Below, in pieces: positions 43,316 to 52,396 of a stretch of 64,000 nt of DNA. The DNA is from Pelagibacteraceae bacterium AG-337-G04 (GTDB lineage Bacteria; Pseudomonadota; Alphaproteobacteria; Pelagibacterales; Pelagibacteraceae): assembly GCA_003282205.1 (NCBI GenBank), contig QBZW01000007.1:33683-97682 (forward strand), in the 5' to 3' direction. The notes beneath the pieces are model-generated. The model was not told the origin of the DNA. It made no database searches and worked only from the letters and a program-made list of their open reading frames with translations. Each line of letters starts with the position of its first letter. Positions within the stretch are counted from its first letter, which is position 1. A program made the translations under genes and the position numbers.

Positions 43316-44876
43316 CTTCTAATTTACTTTTTATTAATTCTTTGGTTTCTTGAACCCCAAAAAAGCTTATAAAAAAACCAAATCGTGGTCCATTTTCTAC
43401 ACCAAAAACTACCTCATATATTAACTTAAACCAATCACGCAAATTTTCTTTATAGCCATTTTCTTTGCCCACTGTATAAATTGTTGTCTGAATATCCTCT
43501 GGTTTCATTGCGTCATCACAGCTATCTAAAGAGTTTACTAAAGCGTCTAAAGCAATTTTTTCGCTTTCATTTGGTTTTTTATAAATCTTTTTTGATTTTA
43601 TAGCGTCATTAAAATATTTAATTGCATAAGATATTAGTTTGTCAAAGATTGGATAAATATCCTGATTAATATCTTTCTTATATTTCTTAACAAACTTCCA
43701 AAGTAATTCTTTATTATCAGCATTGCTGGTCTCAACTAAATTTAATAGCATAGAGAAGGACATGATTGAATTTTCCTCTGGTATCTTTGAATTATGAACA
43801 TGCCAAACAGGGTTCATTAGTTTTTGAAGTTCGGTTTGAGTTTTACCTTTTTCAATAAAATCAAGATATTCATCTACAGCCTTTGGTACTACTTCTCTAT
43901 AAAGTTTTTTTGCTCTTTTTGGATTTTGATACATATACAAGGAAAGACTTTCAGGTGATGCATATTCTAACCACTGATTGATGGTAATACCATTTCCTTT
44001 TGACTTAGATATTTTTTCACCTTTTTCATCTAAAAATAACTCATATGCAAAGCCAGATGGATTTGTCTTCCCTAATAAGTTAATAATTTTTGTTGATAAA
44101 ATCGCACTCTCAATCAAATCCTTCCCATACATTTCAAAATCTACATCAAGGGCATACCATCTCATAGCCCAATCTACTTTCCATTGTAATTTACAATTTC
44201 CATCTAAAATACTTTGTTCTAATTTTTTGCCATTATTATCAAAAATTATTTTTGAATTTTTAGTATCTAGTTCGGAGACTGGTATCTCTAATACAACTCC
44301 TGTATCTGGACATATTGGTAGAAATGGAGAATATGTTTTTTGTCTTTCTTTACCAAGAGTTGGTAGAATAATATTCATTATTCCATCATAATTTTTTAAT
44401 ATCAATTTTAATGTGTCATTAAAAAAACCAGATTTATATAAAAGTGTGGAACTTTTAAAAATATATTTAAAATTAAATCTATTTAAAAAGTTTTTTAACA
44501 TTTCATTGTTGTGCTCTCCAAAGCTATCAAATTTCTCAAAAGGATCTGGAACTTGAGTTAACGGTTTATGAAGATTTTGTTCTAGTTTTTCAGAATTAGG
44601 AATATTTTCAGGTACTTTTCTTAGTCCATCCATATCGTCTGAAAATGTGATTATTTCTTTAGGGAGATCTGTCAAGTGATTAAGCGCATTGACAATCATT
44701 GAAGTTCTCGCAACTTCACCAAAAGTACCAATATGGGGTAAACCACTAGGGCCATAACCTGTTTGTAGAATAATTTTTCCTTTGTTTTCAATATTTTTTT
44801 TTCTTTCTTTTAGAAGCTTTTTAGCTTCAACAAAGGGCCAAGCGTTTGTTTTATCTATGTTGGTTTTATCGATCAC
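43308..44876 (-). CDS. lysS: Lysyl-tRNA synthetase, class I
   Basis: A 522-residue class I LysRS, the archaeal-type enzyme found in most alphaproteobacteria, instead of the class II form. The ATP site motifs are GYGPSGLPHIGTFGE (HIGH-like PHIG, about 42-56) and GEKISKSKGNG (KMSKS variant). The frame is open back to an ATG at 44969, which would overlap trkH. I prefer the GTG at 44876, because it gives the normal start IDKTNIDKTNAWPFVEAKKL and leaves 85 bases for divergent promoters. ATG at 44942 is another alternative. It ends overlapping pyrD. Confidence 0.92.
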   Translation of the reverse strand: MIDKTNIDKTNAWPFVEAKKLLKERKKNIENKGKIILQTGYGPSGLPHIGTFGEVARTSMIVNALNHLTDLPKEIITFSDDMDGLRKVPENIPNSEKLEQNLHKPLTQVPDPFEKFDSFGEHNNEMLKNFLNRFNFKYIFKSSTLLYKSGFFNDTLKLILKNYDGIMNIILPTLGKERQKTYSPFLPICPDTGVVLEIPVSELDTKNSKIIFDNNGKKLEQSILDGNCKLQWKVDWAMRWYALDVDFEMYGKDLIESAILSTKIINLLGKTNPSGFAYELFLDEKGEKISKSKGNGITINQWLEYASPESLSLYMYQNPKRAKKLYREVVPKAVDEYLDFIEKGKTQTELQKLMNPVWHVHNSKIPEENSIMSFSMLLNLVETSNADNKELLWKFVKKYKKDINQDIYPIFDKLISYAIKYFNDAIKSKKIYKKPNESEKIALDALVNSLDSCDDAMKPEDIQTTIYTVGKENGYKENLRDWFKLIYEVVFGVENGPRFGFFISFFGVQETKELIKSKLEDV

Positions 44877-44961
44877 TTTTGTCAAATAGCCTTTAAAATA
44901 ACATTTTAAATAGTTCTTATAGAGTTGAAATTTATTTACCATAAAATAATGTCCAATCAAA

Positions 44962-46410
44962 ATGTCCAATTATAAAACAGTTTTCTTCACCCTTGGAGTT
45001 TTACAAATTATTTTGGGTTTATCGATGATTGCGCCAATTTTAGCGCAGTTTTTTTATAATGAACTCGACCCTGGTTTCATAAGTTCTGGAATTGTAACGA
45101 TTATTTTTGGAATTCTTTTTTTACTTAGTAATTTAGATCATGATAAGAAAATTAGTTTACCACAAGCTTTTCTTTTAACTGCTTTATCATGGTTAAGTAT
45201 TGCCATTTTTGGCTCACTTCCTTTCATATTTTCTGAGATTGAATTAAGTGTGACTGATGCTTTTTTTGAGAGTATGTCAGGTATTACTACAACTGGATCA
45301 ACTATAATCACCAATTTAAATGAAACTCATAAAAGTATATTGCTGTGGAGGGGAATGCTTCAGTGGTTAGGTGGAATTGGTATCATTGTTATGGCAATTA
45401 CTTTAATGCCACTTATGAATATTGGTGGGATGCAGCTATTCATTATATCAACAAGTGATACTCCAGAAAAAATTTTGCCTAGATCGAAAGAAATAGCATT
45501 GAGATTAATCTTGGTATACTCAGGATTAACTTTTATATGTGCATTATTTTACAAAATATTTGGGATGAATTTTTTTGATAGTATAGTTCACTCAATGACA
45601 ACAATAGCTACAGGAGGTTTCTCAAATTATAATGAGTCTATAGGTTACTTTGATAATTCTTTAATAGAATTAACGTCTATAATATTTATAATTTTAGGAA
45701 GTATACCATTCATTGCTTACGTCAAATACTTAAATGGAGACAAAAAAATATTTTTTAAAGATACGCAAATTAAAACTTTTATGAAAATTGTATTTTTTTC
45801 GATTGCCTTGATGTATTTATATTTATTCATTAAAAATCAGAGTTTTTTTGATACCAGCATAAGGTCAGTTGCATTTAATGTAATATCAATTTTAACTGGA
45901 ACTGGTTATGTAACTCAAAACTTTAGTGATTGGGGTCAATTCCCATTAATTTATTTTCTTATTCTTATGTTCATCGGTGGATGCGCAGGTTCTACAGCTT
46001 GTGGGATAAAAATATTTAGAGTTCAAATTTTATTCCAATTTGTCGCTGTACAATTAAAAAAAATAATTTATCCAAGAGGTATATTTAGAATAAAATATGA
46101 AAACAATAATATTGATGAAAAATTTTTAGCATCAATTATTTCATTTATATTTTTATACATTGTAATTTTTTTTCTTATAACGGCTCTCTTATCAATAAGT
46201 GGTTTAGATTTGACAACCTCAATATCAGCTGCAGCCACATCAATATCAAATGTGGGACCAGGTTTAGGTGATATTATTGGCCCAAATGGTAATTTTTCCT
46301 ATTTATCTGATTTTTCAAAATGGATTTTAAGTTTAGCGATGATTTTAGGTAGATTAGAGTTGTTTGCTGTATTAGTATTATTTATTCCATCATTTTGGAG
46401 AAAATATTAA
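44962..46410 (+). CDS. trkH: Trk-type potassium uptake protein TrkH
   Basis: A 482-residue potassium channel-like subunit with repeated M1-P-M2 units. Selectivity-filter-type segments are visible as MSGITTTGSTII (about 106-117), MTTIATGGFSNY (about 213-224), ILTGTGYVTQNF and ATSISNVGPGLG near the end. The conserved LRWGGMLQWLGGIG-like helix is present as LLWRGMLQWLGGIGIIV. A TrkA regulatory subunit is not adjacent. The next gene starts on its stop codon (TAATG), so ampG is co-transcribed. Divergent from lysS. Confidence 0.94.
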   Translation: MSNYKTVFFTLGVLQIILGLSMIAPILAQFFYNELDPGFISSGIVTIIFGILFLLSNLDHDKKISLPQAFLLTALSWLSIAIFGSLPFIFSEIELSVTDAFFESMSGITTTGSTIITNLNETHKSILLWRGMLQWLGGIGIIVMAITLMPLMNIGGMQLFIISTSDTPEKILPRSKEIALRLILVYSGLTFICALFYKIFGMNFFDSIVHSMTTIATGGFSNYNESIGYFDNSLIELTSIIFIILGSIPFIAYVKYLNGDKKIFFKDTQIKTFMKIVFFSIALMYLYLFIKNQSFFDTSIRSVAFNVISILTGTGYVTQNFSDWGQFPLIYFLILMFIGGCAGSTACGIKIFRVQILFQFVAVQLKKIIYPRGIFRIKYENNNIDEKFLASIISFIFLYIVIFFLITALLSISGLDLTTSISAAATSISNVGPGLGDIIGPNGNFSYLSDFSKWILSLAMILGRLELFAVLVLFIPSFWRKY

Positions 46411-47783
46411 TGTCTGACACAAAAAATAGCTGGGTTGATTCATTATTAGTTTACAAAGACGTTAGAATGTTAAGAATATTGCTTCTAGGAGCAATAAGTG
46501 GTTTTCCTTGGGTATTAATTGCAAGCAGCCTAAGTCTTTGGTTAAAAGAAGAGGGGTTAAGTAGATCAACAATTGGTTGGGCAGGATTAATATTTGGAGT
46601 TTATGCTTTTAATTATTTATGGGCTCCAATAATTGATAGAATACAAATTCCACTTTTGACAAAGAAATTAGGACATAGACGAGGTTGGATCGTCTTAATG
46701 CAATTAATAATTTTACTCAGCTTGATAGTTTGGAGTTTTATAAATCCTACACAAAATTTAGCACTTTTGATTAGTGTTGGATTAATAATTGCAATAGCTT
46801 CTGCAACCCAAGATATAACTGTTGATGCGTTAAGAATTGAACAAATTGATGCAAATGAGGGGAAATCCATGGCAGCAGGTGCAGCTATGGCAGTAGTTGG
46901 CTGGTGGACTGGTTATAAATTAGGAGGCGTTGTAGCATTATTTACTGCTGAATTTTTTCAAAATATGGGAGTAGCAGATTATTGGCAAGCTACTTTTTTA
47001 GTTTTAGGTGTTTTAATTATTTTAATGAATATTTGTTTGATGTTTGTTCATGAACCAATTGATTATAACAGACAAAATAATCAAAAAGAAACAGATCAAA
47101 TGATTATAAACAAACTTGGATCAAATAATATTTTAACAAATTTTATTGCTTACATTTCGGGAACTATTGGTGGACCAATAATAAGTTTTTTCAAGAAAAA
47201 TGGTTTTGCAATTGCAGTTGGGATATTAGGATTTGTGTTTTTATTTAAAATAGGTGAAGCATTTTTAGGACGTATGTCTATTGTTTTTTATAAAGAAATT
47301 GGATTCTCAAAAGGACAAATAGCAATTTATTCTAAAGGATTAGGATGGATAACAACTGTCGTTTTCACATTAGTAGGTGGTGTAATGGCGATGAGAGCTG
47401 GAACAGTCAAAACTATGTTTTTTGCTGGAGGTTTGATGGCTGTAACTAATTTACTCTTCGCGATATTGGCCTGGACAGGTAAATCAGAATTATTATTTGC
47501 AATAGCTGTGATAGCTGATGATATAACAGCTGCATTTGCAACAGTTGCATTTGTCGCTTTTATTTCTTTATTAGTAGATAGGACCTATACGGCAACTCAA
47601 TATGCATTATTAGCGTCCATTGGAACTGCCGGAAGAACTACCCTTGCTTCTTCATCAGGCGCACTAGTAGATTGGCTAAATGGAGACTGGGGTACATTTT
47701 TTATAATAACAACTGTAATGGTGATACCATCATTAATTTGTCTTTGGTTTATAAGGAATAAAGTTAAAATTGTTGCAAAATAG
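46410..47783 (+). CDS. ampG: AmpG-like muropeptide permease (MFS)
   Basis: A 457-residue major facilitator with about 12-14 helices. The N-terminal segment MLRILLLGAISGFPWVLIAS (about 19-38) and GWAGLIFGVYAFNYLWAPIIDR-type segment are typical of the AmpG/acetyl-CoA transporter branch, and ASATQDITVDALRIE (about 131-145) is the AmpG hallmark. AmpG imports anhydromuropeptides for recycling, which fits amgK, murU and the lytic transglycosylase in this window. The start at 46410 overlaps the trkH stop by one base; an in-frame ATG at 46395 is less likely. Confidence 0.9.
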   Translation: MSDTKNSWVDSLLVYKDVRMLRILLLGAISGFPWVLIASSLSLWLKEEGLSRSTIGWAGLIFGVYAFNYLWAPIIDRIQIPLLTKKLGHRRGWIVLMQLIILLSLIVWSFINPTQNLALLISVGLIIAIASATQDITVDALRIEQIDANEGKSMAAGAAMAVVGWWTGYKLGGVVALFTAEFFQNMGVADYWQATFLVLGVLIILMNICLMFVHEPIDYNRQNNQKETDQMIINKLGSNNILTNFIAYISGTIGGPIISFFKKNGFAIAVGILGFVFLFKIGEAFLGRMSIVFYKEIGFSKGQIAIYSKGLGWITTVVFTLVGGVMAMRAGTVKTMFFAGGLMAVTNLLFAILAWTGKSELLFAIAVIADDITAAFATVAFVAFISLLVDRTYTATQYALLASIGTAGRTTLASSSGALVDWLNGDWGTFFIITTVMVIPSLICLWFIRNKVKIVAK

Positions 47784-48525
47784 CTATTTCTGTAAGAATT
47801 CCTATTTAAACGTTTATGAGCTGGCCTCAAAGAAATCAAGTATAAGTACACAATTAATTTACGGTGAAAAATTTAGGATAATTGGAAAAAAGAAAGATTT
47901 TTTTAAGATCAGAACTGATTTTGACAATTACTTAGGTTTTATAAAAATCAAAAAATTTAATAAAGTTTTAAACAAAACTCACAAAGTCAGTATATTAAAA
48001 TCAAAGATTTATAATAAACCAAAAAACAATATTAAATTTTTAACAAAAAAATATCTTCCATTTTCATCTGAAATTCAGATTATAAAAAAAAAAAATAACT
48101 TTGCAATGTTTGAAAAGAATAAATGGATAAAATTAAACGAATTACAGAGATTCAATAAAAGAAATTATAATTTTAGTAAAATATTAAAACTTTTTTTGAA
48201 TATAAAATATAAATGGGGTGGCAAAACTTTCGATGGTATTGATTGTTCGGCATTACTCCAAATTTTTTATAAATATAATCATAAATTCTTTCCAAGAGAT
48301 ACAAAAGATCAAGTTAAAATCAAAAAAGGTGTTAGGATTAGAAGAGTATTTAAGAGAGGAGATATTATTTTTTGGAAAGGACATGTTGCAGTTTGTTTAA
48401 ATACAAAAGAATTAATTCATGCATATGGTCCAAGAAAAAAAGTAATAATAATGCCAATAATAAAAACCATTAAATTAATTGAAAAAACTTCAAATTTAAA
48501 AGTAATTAAAATTAATTCGATTTAG
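47770..48525 (+). CDS. NlpC/P60 family cell-wall hydrolase with SH3-like N-terminus
   Basis: A protein of about 250 residues. The N-terminal half contains SH3-type strands (SISTQLIYGEKFRIIGKKKDF), and the C-terminal NlpC/P60 domain has Cys in KTFDGIDCSALLQIFY (about 153-168) and His in WKGHVAVCL (about 203-211) as the catalytic pair. Such enzymes cut D-Glu/DAP bonds in stem peptides. No ATG suits the start. TTG at 47770 or 47773, inside the end of ampG, is the best available, so the N-terminus is uncertain. An 11-A run lies at 48084-48094. Linkage to ampG fits wall turnover. Confidence 0.85.
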   Translation: MLQNSYFCKNSYLNVYELASKKSSISTQLIYGEKFRIIGKKKDFFKIRTDFDNYLGFIKIKKFNKVLNKTHKVSILKSKIYNKPKNNIKFLTKKYLPFSSEIQIIKKKNNFAMFEKNKWIKLNELQRFNKRNYNFSKILKLFLNIKYKWGGKTFDGIDCSALLQIFYKYNHKFFPRDTKDQVKIKKGVRIRRVFKRGDIIFWKGHVAVCLNTKELIHAYGPRKKVIIMPIIKTIKLIEKTSNLKVIKINSI

Positions 48526-49421
48526 TTTTGATCTCTTCCAAAATCTGGTTTATCTATATCTTGTTTTAAATTCAATATTTGCTGTCTTACTTTTTTTGAA
48601 TTAACTAATTTTTTTCTCAATGTATTGTCATCTAAATTTTCAATATTTTTTTTAAAAGATTTTAAATTTTTGATAAATAAGTTTATTGCACTAACAACAT
48701 TTTTTTTATTATTAAAAAAAATATCTCTCCACATTATTTCGTTTGATGCAGCTATCCTTGAAAAATCTCTTAACCCTCCCGCACTAAATTTAATTACATC
48801 TCTTTTTTCAATTTTTTGAAAATCTTGGGCAGTCTTTATTAAGTTGTAAGCTATTAAGTGAGGTAAATGACTTGTAATTGAAAATATCTTATCGTGAACT
48901 TTCTCATCCATAATTATTACTTTAGAACCAATCTTTTTCCAAAAATTAACCAATTTTTTCTGTTTAATTTTGTTTTTGTCACTAAAGACTATACACCATT
49001 TATTAATAAATAGACTTTTACTTCCATACTCTGGTCCACTTACCTCTGATCCAGATATTGGATGACTCATAATCCAGTCCAGTGACTTTGAAAAGCTATT
49101 ATTTTTTAATTTTCTAATATTTTCCTTTGTAGAGCCTACATCTGTAATTAAAGATTTTTTACTTAAATACTTATTTAAATAGGGGATAATTCTTTCATAC
49201 TGACTCATCGGAGTGGCAAGTATAACAAGATCAATAGCTGAAATTTTATTATCTAGTTTCTTTAAAACAATTATTTTTTTATTTATTTTTTTGATTTCTC
49301 TAATATTTTTTTTTGATTTTTCGAAAACAAAAAAGTTTTTAGACGTTTTTTTATTTATAGATGCTCTTAAAATTGAAGATCCAATTAATCCACAACCAAC
49401 AATTAATATATTTTTAAACAT
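48522..49421 (-). CDS. tyrA: Prephenate/arogenate dehydrogenase
   Basis: A 299-residue NAD(P)-dependent dehydrogenase of the TyrA family for tyrosine synthesis. The dinucleotide fold opens the protein: ILIVGCGLIGSSILRA (about 5-20). LVILATPMSQYERIIPYL follows, and the substrate region is WIMSHPISGSEVSGPEYGS (about 116-134) with the catalytic His. FSAGGLRDFSRIAASNEIMW (about 212-231) is the second signature. No chorismate mutase domain is fused. It overlaps hisC by eight bases and shares its stop region with the convergent NlpC/P60 gene. Confidence 0.94.
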   Translation of the reverse strand: MFKNILIVGCGLIGSSILRASINKKTSKNFFVFEKSKKNIREIKKINKKIIVLKKLDNKISAIDLVILATPMSQYERIIPYLNKYLSKKSLITDVGSTKENIRKLKNNSFSKSLDWIMSHPISGSEVSGPEYGSKSLFINKWCIVFSDKNKIKQKKLVNFWKKIGSKVIIMDEKVHDKIFSITSHLPHLIAYNLIKTAQDFQKIEKRDVIKFSAGGLRDFSRIAASNEIMWRDIFFNNKKNVVSAINLFIKNLKSFKKNIENLDDNTLRKKLVNSKKVRQQILNLKQDIDKPDFGRDQN

Positions 49422-50499
49422 TTTTAAAAATTTTTTTCATCTGTTTAATTAAAAGTATATTTTCTTTTACATTTCCAATCGTAAGCCTTAAACAATTTTT
49501 AATACCATACGAATTCATCTCTCTAAGAATAATTCCTGATCTTTCAAGATTTCTCTCAACAAAGCTTGCATTTAATTTACAACGTTTAAAATCTAAAAGA
49601 AAAAAATTTGGTCCGATTTCATTTGTTTGAATACTATAAGAATTCATTATTTTTTTTATTTTTCTAGCCCAATCTAAATTATGTTTTACAGATTTTTTTA
49701 TAAAACTTTTATCTTTAAGAGATTCAACTGCACATTCCTGTGCTATCTTATTTACATTAAATGGCGGTTTAATTTTATATAAAGCATCTACAATTTTTTT
49801 ACTTCCATAACCCCATCCAACTCTTAGGGATGCGAGACCATAAATTTTTGAAAAAGTTCTTAATATAAATACATTATTTTGATTTTTAAAAAGTTCCAGC
49901 CCTGATCTATAATCTTTATTTAACATATATTCAAAATATGCATCATCGACTACCAATAAAATTTTTTTATTTAATCGATTCCTTAGGTCTAACAGTTGAT
50001 TTTTAGAAATGTATGTACCTGTAGGATTATTTGGATTAGCTATAAATACAATCTTAGTTCTTTTAGTTGTTTTTTTTATAATTTCATCATTTGATACTTT
50101 AAAATTTTTTTCTTTAGAAAATATAACTTTTGCTCCTACTATTTTTGCATAAATTCTGTACATTAAAAAACTGTACTCTGGCACGACTACTTCGTCTCCT
50201 TTGTTCAAAAACAACTGGCATAGCATTTGAATAATTTCGTCAGATCCAGATCCACAGATAATCTGATTTTGATTGCAATTATATTTTTTTGAAATTGTGG
50301 ATGTTAATTCCTTAAATTTTCCATCCGGATACTTTGATATATTATTTTTGGATTTTATTATTGCTTTACTAGCATTTTTACTCATGCCTAAGGCTGATTC
50401 ATTAGCTGATAGTTTTATAATACTTTTTTTTTTATTTAAGAAGGATCTTCCAGGCTTGTAAGTCTCTAAGTTTAATTTTCTAAATAACGGAGTATTCAT
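49414..50499 (-). CDS. hisC: Histidinol-phosphate/aromatic aminotransferase
   Basis: A 361-residue fold-type I PLP aminotransferase. The PLP lysine is in RTFSKIYGLASLRVGWGYG (about 214-232), the cofactor loop in CGSGSDEIIQML (about 82-93) and FIANPNNPTGTYIS (about 151-164) binds pyridoxal. In alphaproteobacteria a HisC sitting directly before tyrA usually serves both histidine and tyrosine/phenylalanine synthesis. The overlap with tyrA supports an aromatic role here. It is divergent from metX across a 182-base gap. Confidence 0.93.
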   Translation of the reverse strand: MNTPLFRKLNLETYKPGRSFLNKKKSIIKLSANESALGMSKNASKAIIKSKNNISKYPDGKFKELTSTISKKYNCNQNQIICGSGSDEIIQMLCQLFLNKGDEVVVPEYSFLMYRIYAKIVGAKVIFSKEKNFKVSNDEIIKKTTKRTKIVFIANPNNPTGTYISKNQLLDLRNRLNKKILLVVDDAYFEYMLNKDYRSGLELFKNQNNVFILRTFSKIYGLASLRVGWGYGSKKIVDALYKIKPPFNVNKIAQECAVESLKDKSFIKKSVKHNLDWARKIKKIMNSYSIQTNEIGPNFFLLDFKRCKLNASFVERNLERSGIILREMNSYGIKNCLRLTIGNVKENILLIKQMKKIFKNV

Positions 50500-50572
50500 G
50501 ATGCTTATTTTTATTAATAAATAGTCAGATAAATAGATAATACAATCTATAATTCTAAAAAAATTGACATCT

Positions 50573-50598
50573 AAAAAGCTATCTTATAAAAGCTTTTT
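50573..50598. promoter_or_regulatory. Inverted repeat around the metX -10 region
   Basis: AAAAAGCT (50573-50580) and AGCTTTTT (50591-50598) flank a ten-base loop holding TATAAA (50585-50590). TTGACA lies at 50564-50569, 15 bases before that box. Transcription would start about where the riboswitch begins, so the repeat is likelier a DNA operator or incidental than part of the RNA. Confidence 0.45.
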
Positions 50599-50650
50599 GC
50601 GCTGATTTAACTGAATTGCGAGCGCTTTAAAAAACCTGCTAAATAAGTTT
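50598..50650 (+). promoter_or_regulatory. SAM-II riboswitch upstream of metX
   Basis: The segment has the SAM-II layout. The P1 stem is GCGCT (50599-50603) with AGCGC (50621-50625). The conserved loop is GATTTAACTGAATTGCG, very close to the loop of the crystallised Sargasso Sea metX aptamer, and the downstream GCTAAA (50639-50644) closes the pseudoknot. SAM-II aptamers bind S-adenosylmethionine and shut down downstream methionine genes. A T7 run follows at 50648-50654. The metX ATG is at 50682, with no clear ribosome site between. Confidence 0.9.
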
Positions 50651-50681
50651 TTTTCTCACAATTCATTTCAGCAAAATTTTT

Positions 50682-51815
50682 ATGAGCAATTTAAATAAAA
50701 TGAAAAGTATAATTATTGAGAAAACTCTTAAACTTGATTGTGGAAAGGAAATATCGAACTTTCCATTAGCTTATGAGACCTATGGAAATCTTAATGAGAA
50801 GAAAGATAATGCTATATTAATTTTTCATGCGCTAACTGGTGACCAGTATGCTTCAGGCATCAATCCAATTACAAAAAAAGAGGGTTGGTGGAACTATGCA
50901 GTTGGTCCAGGTAAATCATTCGATACTGATAAATTTTTTGTTATCTGTGCGAATGTTATTGGTGGATGTATGGGATCCTACGGACCAGGAACTATTGATC
51001 CTTTGTCCAATAAACCTATAGGTACAAATTTTCCTGTCATCACAATTAACGATATGGTTAATGCTCAATACAATCTATTAGATTACTTAAAAATAGAAAA
51101 ATTATTTGCAGTTGCTGGTGGCTCCATGGGTGGAATGCAAGTTTTACAATTCGTATCAAACTTTCCGAATAAAGCTAGAGTGGCTATACCAATTGCTTGT
51201 ACGGCTAGTCATTCAGCTCAAAATATTGCTTTTAATGAACTTGGAAGACAAGCAATAATGTCTGATAGCAATTGGAAAGAGGGATTGTATGGTGAAAAAT
51301 CAATAAATCCAGATAAAGGTTTGGCTGTTGCAAGGATGGCTGCGCATATCACATATTTATCAAAACAAGGTTTACAAGAAAAGTTTGGAAGGAATCTTCA
51401 AGAAAGATCTGATTTAAAATTTGGATTTGATGCTGACTTTCAAATTGAGAGTTATTTGAGATATCAAGGTTCTGTATTTGTAGACAGATTCGATGCAAAT
51501 AGCTATTTGTATATCACTAGAGCGATGGATTATTTTGATTTAACTAAACAATTTGGAGGAAACCTTTCCAAAGCATTTAAAGATACCGAAACAAAATTTT
51601 TCATCATTTCCTTTACTTCTGATTGGTTATACCCAACCTATGAGAATAAAGATATTGTAATAGCGCTAAATGCAATTGGAGCTGATGTTGGTTTTGTAGA
51701 AATTAAAACTGACAAAGGCCACGATTCCTTTTTGTTAGACGTACCAGATTTTTTAAGCACTATTAAAAATTATTTAAGTACAACTTATTCAAATATTAAT
51801 GAAAGAAGAATTTAA
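50682..51815 (+). CDS. metX: Homoserine O-acetyltransferase (or succinyltransferase), MetX type
   Basis: A 377-residue alpha/beta hydrolase that activates homoserine for methionine synthesis. The nucleophile Ser is in AGGSMGGMQVLQF (about 144-156), the Asp in SFTSDWLYPTYE (about 310-321) and the His in DKGHDSFLLD (about 346-355). INPDKGLAVARMAAHITYLS matches the family's lid region. MetX proteins use acetyl- or succinyl-CoA; the choice cannot be read with certainty. Regulation by the SAM-II riboswitch fits. The end overlaps metW by 17 bases. Confidence 0.95.
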   Translation: MSNLNKMKSIIIEKTLKLDCGKEISNFPLAYETYGNLNEKKDNAILIFHALTGDQYASGINPITKKEGWWNYAVGPGKSFDTDKFFVICANVIGGCMGSYGPGTIDPLSNKPIGTNFPVITINDMVNAQYNLLDYLKIEKLFAVAGGSMGGMQVLQFVSNFPNKARVAIPIACTASHSAQNIAFNELGRQAIMSDSNWKEGLYGEKSINPDKGLAVARMAAHITYLSKQGLQEKFGRNLQERSDLKFGFDADFQIESYLRYQGSVFVDRFDANSYLYITRAMDYFDLTKQFGGNLSKAFKDTETKFFIISFTSDWLYPTYENKDIVIALNAIGADVGFVEIKTDKGHDSFLLDVPDFLSTIKNYLSTTYSNINERRI

Positions 51816-52395
51816 AGTTATTTCTAGATTTATTGAAGAAAAATCAAGAGTCTTGGACGTTGGATGTGGTGATGGAATTTTGATGGAATATCTATCAAAA
51901 AATAAAGTGGTAGATGTTAGAGGACTTGAAATTTCTAAAGAAAAAGTAAAAAAATGCTTATCTAAAGGTTTAGCTGTTATTGAAGGTGATGCAGAGAATG
52001 ATTTAAAGCAATTTCCAGATTTATCATTTGATTACGTAATTTTAAGCCAAACTCTTCAAGCATTTATGAGCCCAGAAAATGTAATTGAAAATTTATTACG
52101 AGTGGGAAAAAAGGTAATTGTTACAATTCCAAATTTTGGACATTGGAAAGTTAGATTAGATTTGCTATTAAAAGGAGAAATGCCAGTTACTAAGAATTTA
52201 CCTTATCAATGGTATAATACTCCCAACCTGCATATGTGTACAATTCAAGACTTTTATAATTTTTGTAACAACAAACGAGTTAATATTTATAAATCAATTT
52301 CTTTAAATGGAGAAAAAGTTTCAAATATTACAACTTTAAATTTAAAATATAAAAACCTGATATCTGAATTGGGTATTTTTTTATTAGAAAAGTAA
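51799..52395 (+). CDS. metW: Methionine biosynthesis protein MetW
   Basis: A 198-residue class I SAM-methyltransferase-fold protein. Motif I is VLDVGCGDGILMEYLS (about 18-33). The conserved IPNFGHWKVRLDLLLKGEMP, about 112-131, and PYQWYNTPNLHMCT, about 136-149, are MetW hallmarks. MetW accompanies MetX in many proteobacteria and supports its activity; no methyl transfer target is established. Translation is coupled to metX by a 17-base overlap, so it is under the same riboswitch. Confidence 0.95.
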   Translation: MKEEFKVISRFIEEKSRVLDVGCGDGILMEYLSKNKVVDVRGLEISKEKVKKCLSKGLAVIEGDAENDLKQFPDLSFDYVILSQTLQAFMSPENVIENLLRVGKKVIVTIPNFGHWKVRLDLLLKGEMPVTKNLPYQWYNTPNLHMCTIQDFYNFCNNKRVNIYKSISLNGEKVSNITTLNLKYKNLISELGIFLLEK

Positions 52396-52396
52396 A

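Noticed and set aside
44877..44969. Longer N-terminus of lysyl-tRNA synthetase from ATG at 44969 or 44942
   Set aside because: The extra residues do not resemble the family, and the longest version would overlap the divergent trkH start.
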